A DNA stretch of 64,000 nucleotides from Candidatus Poribacteria bacterium (GTDB taxonomy: Bacteria > Poribacteria > WGA-4E > WGA-3G). Made by a program: the position numbers and the translations under genes. Location: assembly GCA_022819945.1 (NCBI GenBank), contig JAJEGI010000163.1, forward strand, positions 1-64,000. Direction: 5' to 3'. Below the pieces are notes generated by a model. It worked only from the letters and a program-made list of their open reading frames with translations, did no database searches and was not told where the DNA came from. Position 1 is the first letter of the stretch. Each line of letters begins with the position of its first letter. Shown here piece after piece: positions 30,600-39,257 of the stretch.

Positions 30600-32237
30600 T
30601 TAAATTGGGCATGTGAGTTGTCCGAGTTCATTCGTCAAGCGTAGGTTTTCTGCGTAGTTGACAGGGCAATCAATGACTGAAGGGACCTGCTGACTGAACG
30701 CGTCATTGAGTATAGGGACGAGTTCGTCACTTGCTTCAACTCTGTAACCTTTGGCACCGAAGGCTTCGGCATATTTGACAAAATCGGGGTTAGTGAAGTC
30801 GATGTGTGCGGGTCTACCAAAGCCGTTCATCTGTTTCCACTCAATGAGTCCGTAAGCCTCATCATTGAAGATAAGGGTAACGAAAGGGACCCCGGTTCGG
30901 ACAGCGGTTTCGAGTTCTTGTGAGTTCATCATGAACCCACCATCGCCACAGATTGCTAAACATTTACGCTCTGGGTAGATCAATTTTGCGACGAACGCCC
31001 CTGGTAGCGCGATCCCCATGGCGGCGAACCCGTTGGAGATGATGCATGTATTGGGTTGATAACACGGATACATGCGTGCGATCCACATTTTATGTGCGCC
31101 GACATCAGAGATGAGGATGTCGTCCTTAGCGAGTACGGAACGGACATCGCTTAAAATTTTTTGCGGTTTCATCGGAAAATCCGCGTCATCTCGATGTTCA
31201 TTGAGTTGATCGAGTATGATTTTCCGTAAAGTGTTTGAGGCATATTCTGCGTCTTTTGGGTAGATTTCTTCTGCCATGAGGTGTCTGAGGCTCTGTCGAA
31301 TATTGCCGACCATCTCGACATCAGTAATGTAGGAGGCATCGGTTTCGCTGGGTTGTGTATCAATATGTATAAGTTTTTTGTCTCGGTTCGGGTTCCAGAG
31401 GCGTGGATGGTATTCGACGATATCATAGCCGATAGCGATAACGAGGTCGGCGCGATCAAACCCGCATGAGACGAAATCGTTTGCTTGTAATCCGACGCTC
31501 AGTAGCGAGAGTCGATGGGTCCAGGGGATGCTGCCTTTCCCCATAAAAGTGTGTGCGACGGGGATATTCGTCATTTCAGCGAATTGGGTGAGCATTCGAG
31601 CGGCATTTTGGCGGACAACGCCATTTCCTGCGAGGATAATAGGCTGTTTTGCGTCGTTAATGAGCTGCGCGGCGCGTTGTAAACAGGAGACAACAGGTTC
31701 TGCCTCACTTTGGAAATCGTGTGAGATAGGTTCGGCATCAATTTGCATACTCGCCACATCTTCAGGGAAATCGATGTGTGTCGCGCCGGGTTTTTCGCCT
31801 GTAGCGATTTTGAAGGCTTTGCTGATTGATTCGGGTATGATTTCGGGCAGATGGACGAGCGTATTCCATTTCGTCATCGGTTTGAAAACAGAGACGACAT
31901 CCATGTATTGATGCGATTCCTTGTGCATCCTGTCCAGGCTTGCCTGCCCAGTGATTGCGACGAGCGGTGCCCTATCCATATTGGCATCAGCGACCCCGGT
32001 GACAAGGTTCATGGCTCCAGGGCCGAGGGTTGCGAGACATACACCTGGGCGTCCGGTGAGACGACCATAGACATCTGCCATGAAGGCAGCCCCGCGTTCA
32101 TCGCGCGTCTGAATGAATTGGATATTGGATTCCAATAAAGCATCCATGAGATCTAGGTTTTCTTCGCCGGGTATCCCGAACATATAATCAACATTTTCGT
32201 TTTCCAAACATTTTACGGTGAGTTCTGAGGCTTTCAT
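30600..32237 (-). CDS. alsS: Acetolactate-synthase-like ThDP enzyme (catabolic AlsS type)
   Basis: 545 aa from the ATG at 32237 (AAGGAA 9 bases upstream); the longer frame adds 11 unsupported codons. Three ThDP-enzyme domains: Pyr (FGIPGEENLDLMDAL with the catalytic Glu in TRDERGAAFMADVYGR), central, and PP with CGDGGFMMNSQELETAV and NDEAYG for ThDP/Mg binding. It condenses two pyruvates to acetolactate, or a related reaction. It lies alone without an ACT subunit, unlike ilvB at 58.5 kb, and resembles AlsS/'acetolactate synthase' of fermentation pathways. No acetolactate decarboxylase is adjacent. The substrate could differ. Confidence 0.85.
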   Translation of the reverse strand: MKASELTVKCLENENVDYMFGIPGEENLDLMDALLESNIQFIQTRDERGAAFMADVYGRLTGRPGVCLATLGPGAMNLVTGVADANMDRAPLVAITGQASLDRMHKESHQYMDVVSVFKPMTKWNTLVHLPEIIPESISKAFKIATGEKPGATHIDFPEDVASMQIDAEPISHDFQSEAEPVVSCLQRAAQLINDAKQPIILAGNGVVRQNAARMLTQFAEMTNIPVAHTFMGKGSIPWTHRLSLLSVGLQANDFVSCGFDRADLVIAIGYDIVEYHPRLWNPNRDKKLIHIDTQPSETDASYITDVEMVGNIRQSLRHLMAEEIYPKDAEYASNTLRKIILDQLNEHRDDADFPMKPQKILSDVRSVLAKDDILISDVGAHKMWIARMYPCYQPNTCIISNGFAAMGIALPGAFVAKLIYPERKCLAICGDGGFMMNSQELETAVRTGVPFVTLIFNDEAYGLIEWKQMNGFGRPAHIDFTNPDFVKYAEAFGAKGYRVEASDELVPILNDAFSQQVPSVIDCPVNYAENLRLTNELGQLTCPI

Positions 32238-32303
32238 GCGTTTATTCCTTATATTTATGAGAACATACAAAAATATTTGTTTTTTTTTCTGAATTCCATA
32301 CCA

Positions 32304-32472
32304 TTAATTAATAACCCAAGTTGCTACTAACAAGATTTTAGACCAATAGCTCCTGTATTTCACTGAAAAATGTCGATTATCCAAGCATTTTGTAGCGTCC
32401 ACTTTTAGTTTGCGGCATTTTCGGGCACAAACTGGAAAGTTTGTGCTACAGGTGGCAACTTACGTTAATTAA
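32304..32472. mobile_element. MITE-like element with imperfect terminal repeats
   Basis: Left end TTAATTAATAACCCAAGTTG faces right end GCAACTTACGTTAATTAA as an imperfect inverse repeat. The interior has a hairpin GCACAAACTGGAAAGTTTGT. The string AACCCAAGTTGC also occurs at 4097 and, in part, at 21692. No coding sequence. Another hairpin, GTTTTTGCTT / AAGCAAAAAC (32549-32581), follows in the same gap. Confidence 0.6.
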
Positions 32473-32721
32473 TATATCAGATTGGGTTTAGAAATGCAAC
32501 AGGACTTACGCATTTTTCCATAATAACGGACGTCCTGCGCACTGCAGGGTTTTTGCTTAGAAGAAATGCCCAAGCAAAAACGGTGTTTCTTCAGGGTTTA
32601 AAACCCCGTCTGCAGTGGGAGCTGCATAAATCCTATGCAATTTTAAATACATAGTGGATAGGCGCAACCAGGATAGTGCCAACAAAACGGGGCAATCCGA
32701 ACCAGTCACACACAAAAAATT

Positions 32722-35700
32722 ATGACGAAAATAACTATCTATACCTATATTCTCGTGATTCTCGTGTCGTTCATAAATGTCCAATTCGTTTTTGCGCAGA
32801 GCAATTCAGACAACTTACCTCAAAGTGCTTATACTCCCGGTGAACTGATTGTCCGCCTACGTTCCGATGTTTCCAGGAAGCAGCTTGATGCGTTGAGTAA
32901 AAAACTCGGTGCGGTATCCGTTTCGCCAGTTTTCCTTCCGACTACACCTGCTGGACAACATTCACGTCTCCGTCGTAACTATCTCATTCGATTCCCAGCA
33001 GCATGGGCATTAGAACCGCTGCTGCAACGGTATGCGAGGCATTCTACAATTGAAGCGGTTGAGATGAACCGTCTCAATCGACCTTGTGCTGAAACAGTCC
33101 CGAATGACCCGAACTATGGTGAACAGTGGAATTTAGCGTTAATGAATATGCCGCAAGCGTGGGGTATTGAACAAGGGAGTCCAGCAGTAACAGTCGCTGT
33201 TGTAGATGGGGGTGTAGATATGCAACATCCAGAATTTCGTTCGCGGTTGTGGCGAAATGTGGGTGAGATTCCGAGGAACGGTATTGACGATGATGGAAAC
33301 GGCTATGTTGACGACATTAATGGCTGGGATTTCAGTGATGCGCCGACGCTACCGGGTAGCGGGGATTGGACAGTGCGCGATAACGAACCTGAAGACGAAA
33401 TAGGACACGGCACACATGTCTCTGGTATTATCGCTGCGGCAGCGAACAATGGCATTGGGATTGCGGGCATTGCGTGGCGGTGTCGTCTCATGCCGTTGAG
33501 AGCCGACTTCAAATATGGGGGCGGCGGGTATCTCCAGAATGACGATGTTGCTGCGGCTATCGTTTATGCTGCCGATAACGGTGCACAAGTGATTAACATG
33601 AGTTGGGGTGACACGGTAAACGCCTTCATTATAGAAGACGCTATAGCGTATGCTTACGCCCGTGGGTGTGTGCTGGTTGCTGCCGCTGGAAATGATGGTG
33701 CAGTCGGATCGTTGTACCCTGCCGGGCTGGAAACTGTTATCTCTGTAGCGGGGATTGATGCGGAGCGGCAGCTGTACATCGATTCCAATTTCGGAGCAAC
33801 AATTGATATAGCTGCTCCGGGTGACGAAATTCTCAGTACCGATTTGGACGGTGGGTATCAAAACTTATCTGGTACCTCCATGGCGGCTGCCCATGTATCA
33901 GGGGTTGCTGCGTTAGTTTTATCTGCGAACCCGGATTATACGAACGCAGAAGTTCAAGAAACCCTCATTAGCACTGCGGGGCCGCTTTTCATTAGTCGTC
34001 TGGTTGGTGCCGGTTTGGTTGATGCGTACGCCGCACTTACTGCTTCAACAGAACTGATCGCAGAGATTGATACGCATCAGATGTCCGTACAAACTACAGA
34101 ATCCAGTAATATTGAGAAGATTGAGATTTTCGGGAGTGCGGGAGGCGTTAGGTTTACGGAGTACTCGTTAGCGTACGGCATCGGTGAAGTACCGGATTTA
34201 TGGTTTCCGTTGGGAACTGTGCAAACGAAACCGAAATTCAATGTCTGCTTGTACAAATGGGACACTTCCGGTTTATCGGAGGGTCAATATACAGTGCGCC
34301 TGAGTGTTAAATCGAAAAACGGCGACATCAAAAGGGACAGAACCGTTGTTGAAGTGAATCGGACGGGACCACGCATTTCTATGCATGAATCGCAGGCATG
34401 GTTTGCCGGAAATAATGTTGAATCAGTGGTGATGTGGCAGACAGACGAAATATCTATTGGTGGCATAGAAATTTTTCAAGCAAACGGGAACGTCGTTAGG
34501 ACTGTCCGCTCAGATTCAGAGAATCTTCTTCATATCGTGAATTTGTCTGATTTAGGTATATCCGCTGGTGCTTATAGGTATCGTTTGTCCGTAGAAAATC
34601 GCGCGGGGGTGTTGTGGGTTGATGACAACAAGGGTGTATTGTATGAGATTGCGGTGCAAAATGCGCCGATTCATCCATTGCATCTCTCGGCAGGAACATC
34701 AACCGCAGATGCGTTGCACGCTGTAGACACACCTGTGGATATAAATAGCAATGGAAGACTTGAGTTTATCACTGCGGAAATGGGTACAAATCTGGTACAG
34801 ATTATTGAGATAGCGGGTGATGACACATTCAGACCAATCTTCGCATTCCGTGACCGCTTCCTACCGCGGGCGGTCGTGGACACAGACAACGACGGACTTA
34901 TAGAGATATTGTGTAATTCTCCGGGGGTGACGTTTTTATTGGAACAACCCACACAAGATGGGTTTCCAACGGAACGCATTTGGGAATCACAAGGGGGTTG
35001 GAGTATAGCAATCGTGGATGCAGATGCAGATGACAAGCCTGAGATTTTCGCTCGCGATGATGCTACTAATTCTATATCAGTATACGAATCAGACGGAGAT
35101 AACAATCACCGTGCCATTGCTACGCTTGAAAATCCGACGTTCGGCAGCAATAGCATCCGTGCGAATGCTGCCACAGGTGATTTTGATAACGATGGACAGC
35201 TGGAAATTTTAATCGGTGATAGTGATGGGGATCTATTTGTGTACGAAACGACTGGAAATAACCAATATAGCCAGACATGGGCAGTTAGACTGCCGGAAGG
35301 TAGTCCTCACCTCTTTGCCTCTGGGGATATGGATGGTGATGGTAAAGCGGAGTTTGCTGTCTGCGCGATGACGGGTACTGAAGTCGGTCCCATAGTCCTT
35401 GATATTCGTTACAACCACTGGCTTTTAACTGTTTTCACATCCGATGGCGATGACACTTACCGTCCGGTATGGACGCAACGTATTCATGATGTGCGAGATG
35501 GTGGGAACGGGATGACGATTGCCGATGCGAACAATGACGGCCGGAATGAGTTGTGCCTTGCTCTTGCGCCGAACTTCTACCTTGTGCAGCACGATGGTAT
35601 CGATTATCGTCCGATCTGGTATCACGCCGCGACCAACACTTTCAATCCGATTGTAGTAGATATGAATGGGGATAGTGAGAACGTTTTGCTGTTTAATAAC

Positions 35701-36597
35701 AACAATGCCTTAACTGTTTTTGGAACACCTGCAGCCTTGAACTTACAATCAAGTGTGCAGCTGAGTGTACCGTGGGGGGTTACTGCGAAACCTGTTGGAT
35801 CGACATCTGTACGGCTTTCATGGCAGCCCGTGCAAAACGCTGCGGTATATACCCTCTATCGTGGTGAAAGTGAGGGTTCACTGAAACAGATTCGCGAAGG
35901 GATTCAGGGGACAGATTTTACAGACACAGGACTCGTAACAGAGCGAGTTTATTGGTACGCGCTTGTGTCTCAGGATTCAAGCGGTAAATTGTCGGCGCAA
36001 TCTCCACCGGTATCTGTTGTGGCAACTCGGCGGCCGCGGTTGCGCGACGTGGTGTATTCGCCCCCGAATCAACTTTTGTTGGCGTTTGACAAACCGATGG
36101 GTATTTCCGCGACACACGCTGGACGCTACTGCCTCCATAAGCAGCACGATATAGAGAGCGAGTCAGAACGTTACACGCCTCGTTCGGCGATTCTTGATAA
36201 GACGGGACGGCGGGTTGTACTCACATTTCCTGCTGTAGTCTTTCGGACGGGTAGCCGCTATCAGATTGAGGCACTGCAACTTTCAGACATACACGGTGCT
36301 GATCTTGAAGATGGCGCGAGAACGCTGACGATAACGCTGCCATCCGCCAAACTTGTGGAGACAATTGTGTATCCGAATCCTGCGGAATGTGGTCAGGTCA
36401 CGTTTGATAAATTGCCAGTTGGGACTAATATTTATATTTACGATGTCAGTGGCAAGTGTATTGCGTCGTTCGCTAAGACGGAACGTGATCGGGATAAAAA
36501 AGTTTGGGATGTATCGGGCATCAGTAGCGGTGTTTATATCTATGTGCTTTCGTCTGAAACGGATCGGCATATAGGGAAGCTTTCTATTATCCGTTAG
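32722..36597 (+). CDS. Exported subtilisin-like (S8) protease with FG-GAP repeats and C-terminal sorting-like tail
   Basis: 1291 aa. A signal peptide covers 1-25, ending in FVFAQ. An inhibitor-I9-like propeptide is at about 38-115 (YTPGELIVRLRSDVSRKQLD). The S8 catalytic domain (about 130-440) has the triad in VAVVDGGVD (Asp), GHGTHVSGI (His) and GTSMAAAHVSG (Ser). Two beta-sandwich stretches are followed by FG-GAP/VCBS-type repeats (about 660-1010; DTDNDGLIEIL, DFDNDGQLEILIGD, DMDGDGKAEFA), a fibronectin-III-like module (about 1015-1105), and a C-terminal domain with VYPNPAECGQVTF and SGVYIYVLS ending in GKLSIIR, like type IX secretion tails. It should be secreted and surface-attached. Confidence 0.93.
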   Translation: MTKITIYTYILVILVSFINVQFVFAQSNSDNLPQSAYTPGELIVRLRSDVSRKQLDALSKKLGAVSVSPVFLPTTPAGQHSRLRRNYLIRFPAAWALEPLLQRYARHSTIEAVEMNRLNRPCAETVPNDPNYGEQWNLALMNMPQAWGIEQGSPAVTVAVVDGGVDMQHPEFRSRLWRNVGEIPRNGIDDDGNGYVDDINGWDFSDAPTLPGSGDWTVRDNEPEDEIGHGTHVSGIIAAAANNGIGIAGIAWRCRLMPLRADFKYGGGGYLQNDDVAAAIVYAADNGAQVINMSWGDTVNAFIIEDAIAYAYARGCVLVAAAGNDGAVGSLYPAGLETVISVAGIDAERQLYIDSNFGATIDIAAPGDEILSTDLDGGYQNLSGTSMAAAHVSGVAALVLSANPDYTNAEVQETLISTAGPLFISRLVGAGLVDAYAALTASTELIAEIDTHQMSVQTTESSNIEKIEIFGSAGGVRFTEYSLAYGIGEVPDLWFPLGTVQTKPKFNVCLYKWDTSGLSEGQYTVRLSVKSKNGDIKRDRTVVEVNRTGPRISMHESQAWFAGNNVESVVMWQTDEISIGGIEIFQANGNVVRTVRSDSENLLHIVNLSDLGISAGAYRYRLSVENRAGVLWVDDNKGVLYEIAVQNAPIHPLHLSAGTSTADALHAVDTPVDINSNGRLEFITAEMGTNLVQIIEIAGDDTFRPIFAFRDRFLPRAVVDTDNDGLIEILCNSPGVTFLLEQPTQDGFPTERIWESQGGWSIAIVDADADDKPEIFARDDATNSISVYESDGDNNHRAIATLENPTFGSNSIRANAATGDFDNDGQLEILIGDSDGDLFVYETTGNNQYSQTWAVRLPEGSPHLFASGDMDGDGKAEFAVCAMTGTEVGPIVLDIRYNHWLLTVFTSDGDDTYRPVWTQRIHDVRDGGNGMTIADANNDGRNELCLALAPNFYLVQHDGIDYRPIWYHAATNTFNPIVVDMNGDSENVLLFNNNNALTVFGTPAALNLQSSVQLSVPWGVTAKPVGSTSVRLSWQPVQNAAVYTLYRGESEGSLKQIREGIQGTDFTDTGLVTERVYWYALVSQDSSGKLSAQSPPVSVVATRRPRLRDVVYSPPNQLLLAFDKPMGISATHAGRYCLHKQHDIESESERYTPRSAILDKTGRRVVLTFPAVVFRTGSRYQIEALQLSDIHGADLEDGARTLTITLPSAKLVETIVYPNPAECGQVTFDKLPVGTNIYIYDVSGKCIASFAKTERDRDKKVWDVSGISSGVYIYVLSSETDRHIGKLSIIR

Positions 36598-36612
36598 AAT
36601 CCTATATCGTTG

Positions 36613-38730
36613 CTATTCGCCGGTTTTGAGAGGCACAAAGGCGGGTTTGAGTTTGAAGACGTTCCGGATCGCTTTTACTGCTTTTTTCCGATCGTTAGTT
36701 TCAAGTGCGACTTGTGCGAGGTGATAGTGCGGTTCAATAGCATCTTTTTGAAGGTCAATAGCACGTTCTAAAGTTTTCACTGCCTTATTGACTTGTCCTC
36801 GCTTCGACAAAATCCAGCCCAAGGTATCATGATAAGCGGCTATATTCGGATTCAGCGTGACTGCTGTATATGCCAATGCCTCAGCGAGTCTCAATTTTGG
36901 GGAAGCTTGTGGGTTTTTCAGGTGTGCTGTTAAGGGCTGCTGGTAGTTGTCGACATAGAGGCGTGCGAGATTGTTGTATGCTTCACCATACTTTGGGGCG
37001 AGATGTATTGCCTGCTTATAGGCGCGCTGCGCCTCTAAGACCTGTCCAAGTTTTGCATAGGCCATGCCAAGGATATTATAGGTTTCGTAGTCCCGCGAAA
37101 TCTGTTCTCCGACCGAAGTGAGTGGGTATACATCCGAAAGCGAGGCTTCAGCGGCAAACACATCAGGCGTTTCGTTATTCTGTGCTTCTAAAAATAGTTC
37201 GTACGCTTCGACGGCAAGTGCGTATTGTCCTTCCTTAAAATATGCAAACCCGAGTTTTCTACAGAAGTCAACAGGCAGTACGCCGAGTCTACGGCTCAAT
37301 TCATAAGCACTAATGGCTTTTGAATAAAAACCTTCTTGAATGTAAAAATCCCCCTCTGCTAAAGATCGTTTTACGAATTCTGGCAGTTCATCAGCGGAAA
37401 GTCCGATATGAAATAGTGGTGCTGACTCTGTTCTGAAGTGCTTCTGATGTTGGGTGAAACCGATGACTGCAGCAATGAGGACTCCCCACAATATTAGATA
37501 AGCACGTGTTCGGGATATCCATTGTTTGGAGAGATACTTGCTTGGATGCAGTAGGGTAAGGAAAAAATTGGCCTGTGTTGATTCAAGTGAAGCCGTCTTT
37601 AGATGGTACGGTACAGTGGCAGCATTGGGTGCCAATATAGGCAGGTTAACGGACGAACCTGCCAGCCGCGGCGATTGTGCGATGGTATCCGATAAATCCT
37701 TTATATCCGTATCTTCTTCTTGTTGCGGTGATTCCGCATCCGCGTTGGCTGCTGCTGTCTCCGTTCCTTCTCCCTCGTCTATAGTTTCAACCGACGTATC
37801 GGCAGATTGCGTATCCTCTTCATCGACCGACGGCGTACCATCTACCGTTTCAACTGCGTTCTGCGAATGCGTTAGCCCCTTTTCATCCGAGTCAGTAAGC
37901 GGATTTGCGACTGTTTCCTTTGTTTCTGTAGGTTCGGTTTCATTTCTAATCTCATCAGATTGGTCAGTCGTCTGGACATCGTTCACTGTTTCAGTTGGTT
38001 GTTCCAGCTGTGTTACAGTGTCTATCGTATCTTGCGTTGGATCGGTAGGCAGATTTGCAGACGTTAATTCTATAGAGATGTTGGGTTGTTCGTTAATTGA
38101 GGGTTCACCTATTCCGGTTTCTTCTGCTTTTTCGATAGGTGCATCGTTGGATACGTCTACTTCCTCAGTAGTTTGCTTAAAGTGAGGTAATGGAGAATCT
38201 TGTAGCGATTTTATCTCCACTTCATTCGGGGCGGTTTGTGAATTTTCAGGATTTACGGTGGGCTGTGGCTCATCAATTTCTACGGCTTCATCAGATGGTT
38301 TAGGCGGTGGTACGTTTGGCGGTGTGGTAGCAGCATCATCGGCATAGCGTGCTTGGATGCGTGAGATACTTTTCTTGATTTCTATCCGCGTGAGCATAGA
38401 ATCAACGTTAGAAAATGATTCAAGGACAGGCAGTACATCGGATGTCCCCAATTCGCTGACAGCTTCAAGCATTGCCCAGAGTGTTATATCATTCGACTCC
38501 GTTTGCAGGGCGTGAAGCAGCGGCTCTATGGTACTTGTAGCATCCAAATCCTGAAGTGCCTTCGCTGCCTCGCGCCGTATCACTGCATCAGCGTCGTTGA
38601 GTGCCTCAACCAAGAACTTTATGCCTTGTGCGCTGGGTTGCGCGACAAGTCCAGCGATAGCATTGCTTCGTACAATGTTCGGCTGCGTTGTGTCTGTTAA
38701 ATCCTGGATGAGTTGTTGAAAAGATAACAT
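36613..38730 (-). CDS. HEAT-repeat / transmembrane / TPR protein
   Basis: 705 aa. HEAT-like helical repeats fill about 1-125 (VEALNDADAVIRREAAKALQ). Residues 130-380 are low-complexity and acidic with many Thr, Glu and Ser, probably disordered. One membrane segment follows (about 408-428, AYLILWGVLIAAVIGFTQ). The C-terminus has four or more TPR-type units (DFYIQEGFYSKAISAYELS, YNILGMAYAKLGQVLEAQRA, GWILSKRGQVNKAVKTLERA). With HEAT repeats presumably inside and TPRs outside the membrane it may bridge cytoplasmic and periplasmic proteins. No enzyme domain is present. It converges with the protease gene 15 bp away. Confidence 0.85.
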   Translation of the reverse strand: MLSFQQLIQDLTDTTQPNIVRSNAIAGLVAQPSAQGIKFLVEALNDADAVIRREAAKALQDLDATSTIEPLLHALQTESNDITLWAMLEAVSELGTSDVLPVLESFSNVDSMLTRIEIKKSISRIQARYADDAATTPPNVPPPKPSDEAVEIDEPQPTVNPENSQTAPNEVEIKSLQDSPLPHFKQTTEEVDVSNDAPIEKAEETGIGEPSINEQPNISIELTSANLPTDPTQDTIDTVTQLEQPTETVNDVQTTDQSDEIRNETEPTETKETVANPLTDSDEKGLTHSQNAVETVDGTPSVDEEDTQSADTSVETIDEGEGTETAAANADAESPQQEEDTDIKDLSDTIAQSPRLAGSSVNLPILAPNAATVPYHLKTASLESTQANFFLTLLHPSKYLSKQWISRTRAYLILWGVLIAAVIGFTQHQKHFRTESAPLFHIGLSADELPEFVKRSLAEGDFYIQEGFYSKAISAYELSRRLGVLPVDFCRKLGFAYFKEGQYALAVEAYELFLEAQNNETPDVFAAEASLSDVYPLTSVGEQISRDYETYNILGMAYAKLGQVLEAQRAYKQAIHLAPKYGEAYNNLARLYVDNYQQPLTAHLKNPQASPKLRLAEALAYTAVTLNPNIAAYHDTLGWILSKRGQVNKAVKTLERAIDLQKDAIEPHYHLAQVALETNDRKKAVKAIRNVFKLKPAFVPLKTGE

Positions 38731-39257
38731 ATTTTATTTTTGCAAGCTGTGTATTCACAGCGGGAGATTTACCGCACGCTTTACCAGCAGCAGCTTGAAA
38801 CACATGAATGCCTTGAACTAAGGATATTCGGAACTTCGTCACCCATTAATTGATATACCATGCCGTATAATAAAACGATTTTTAAGGGAATGCGGTTTCA
38901 AATTCTTCAAATGTAGTCGTGGGCTTGTGTCCAACCGTACCGATTGCAGTTCAGAGACATTTAATTCTCTTGACCGCGGGATTTCCGAATCCCGACTTTT
39001 CCTATACTTGAGAAATTTCCGTGCAAGGTAGTAGGCACGCTCTGTCGTGTCGTCCACTAACACCCAGGGCTAATGGCTAACCCCAAGGCTTACCCGGACT
39101 TATTTTTATATTCAAATTGCGTCCATCCTATTCAACACGAACCCTGTTTCTCATACCGTAAAAAGTCTTGCACTCAAGACCGAGAAAACGTATAATGCAA
39201 AAACATCGGTTTTTATGCGGACATCATCCATTTGACAAGGCTAATTGCGAAACAACT
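38731..39257. other. Intergenic stretch, no gene seen; contains a REP-like hairpin
   Basis: Contains CGGGATTTCCGAATCCCG (38978-38995), a 7-bp-stem hairpin, and GTAGTAGGCACGC at 39028-39040, a diverged member of the GTAGTA hairpin family. The end of the gap (39168-39257) is open in frame with the following gene and may encode extra N-terminal residues if an earlier start is used. Confidence 0.5.

Noticed and set aside
37526..38185. 219-residue Ser/Val-rich plus-strand frame
   Set aside because: It is the antisense of the acidic Thr/Glu linker of the HEAT-TPR protein, which produces a long open frame by composition alone.
38839..39100. Possible structured RNA in the gap before the restriction enzyme
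   Set aside because: Only short hairpins are visible; no tRNA, SRP, RNase P or tmRNA signature could be found.
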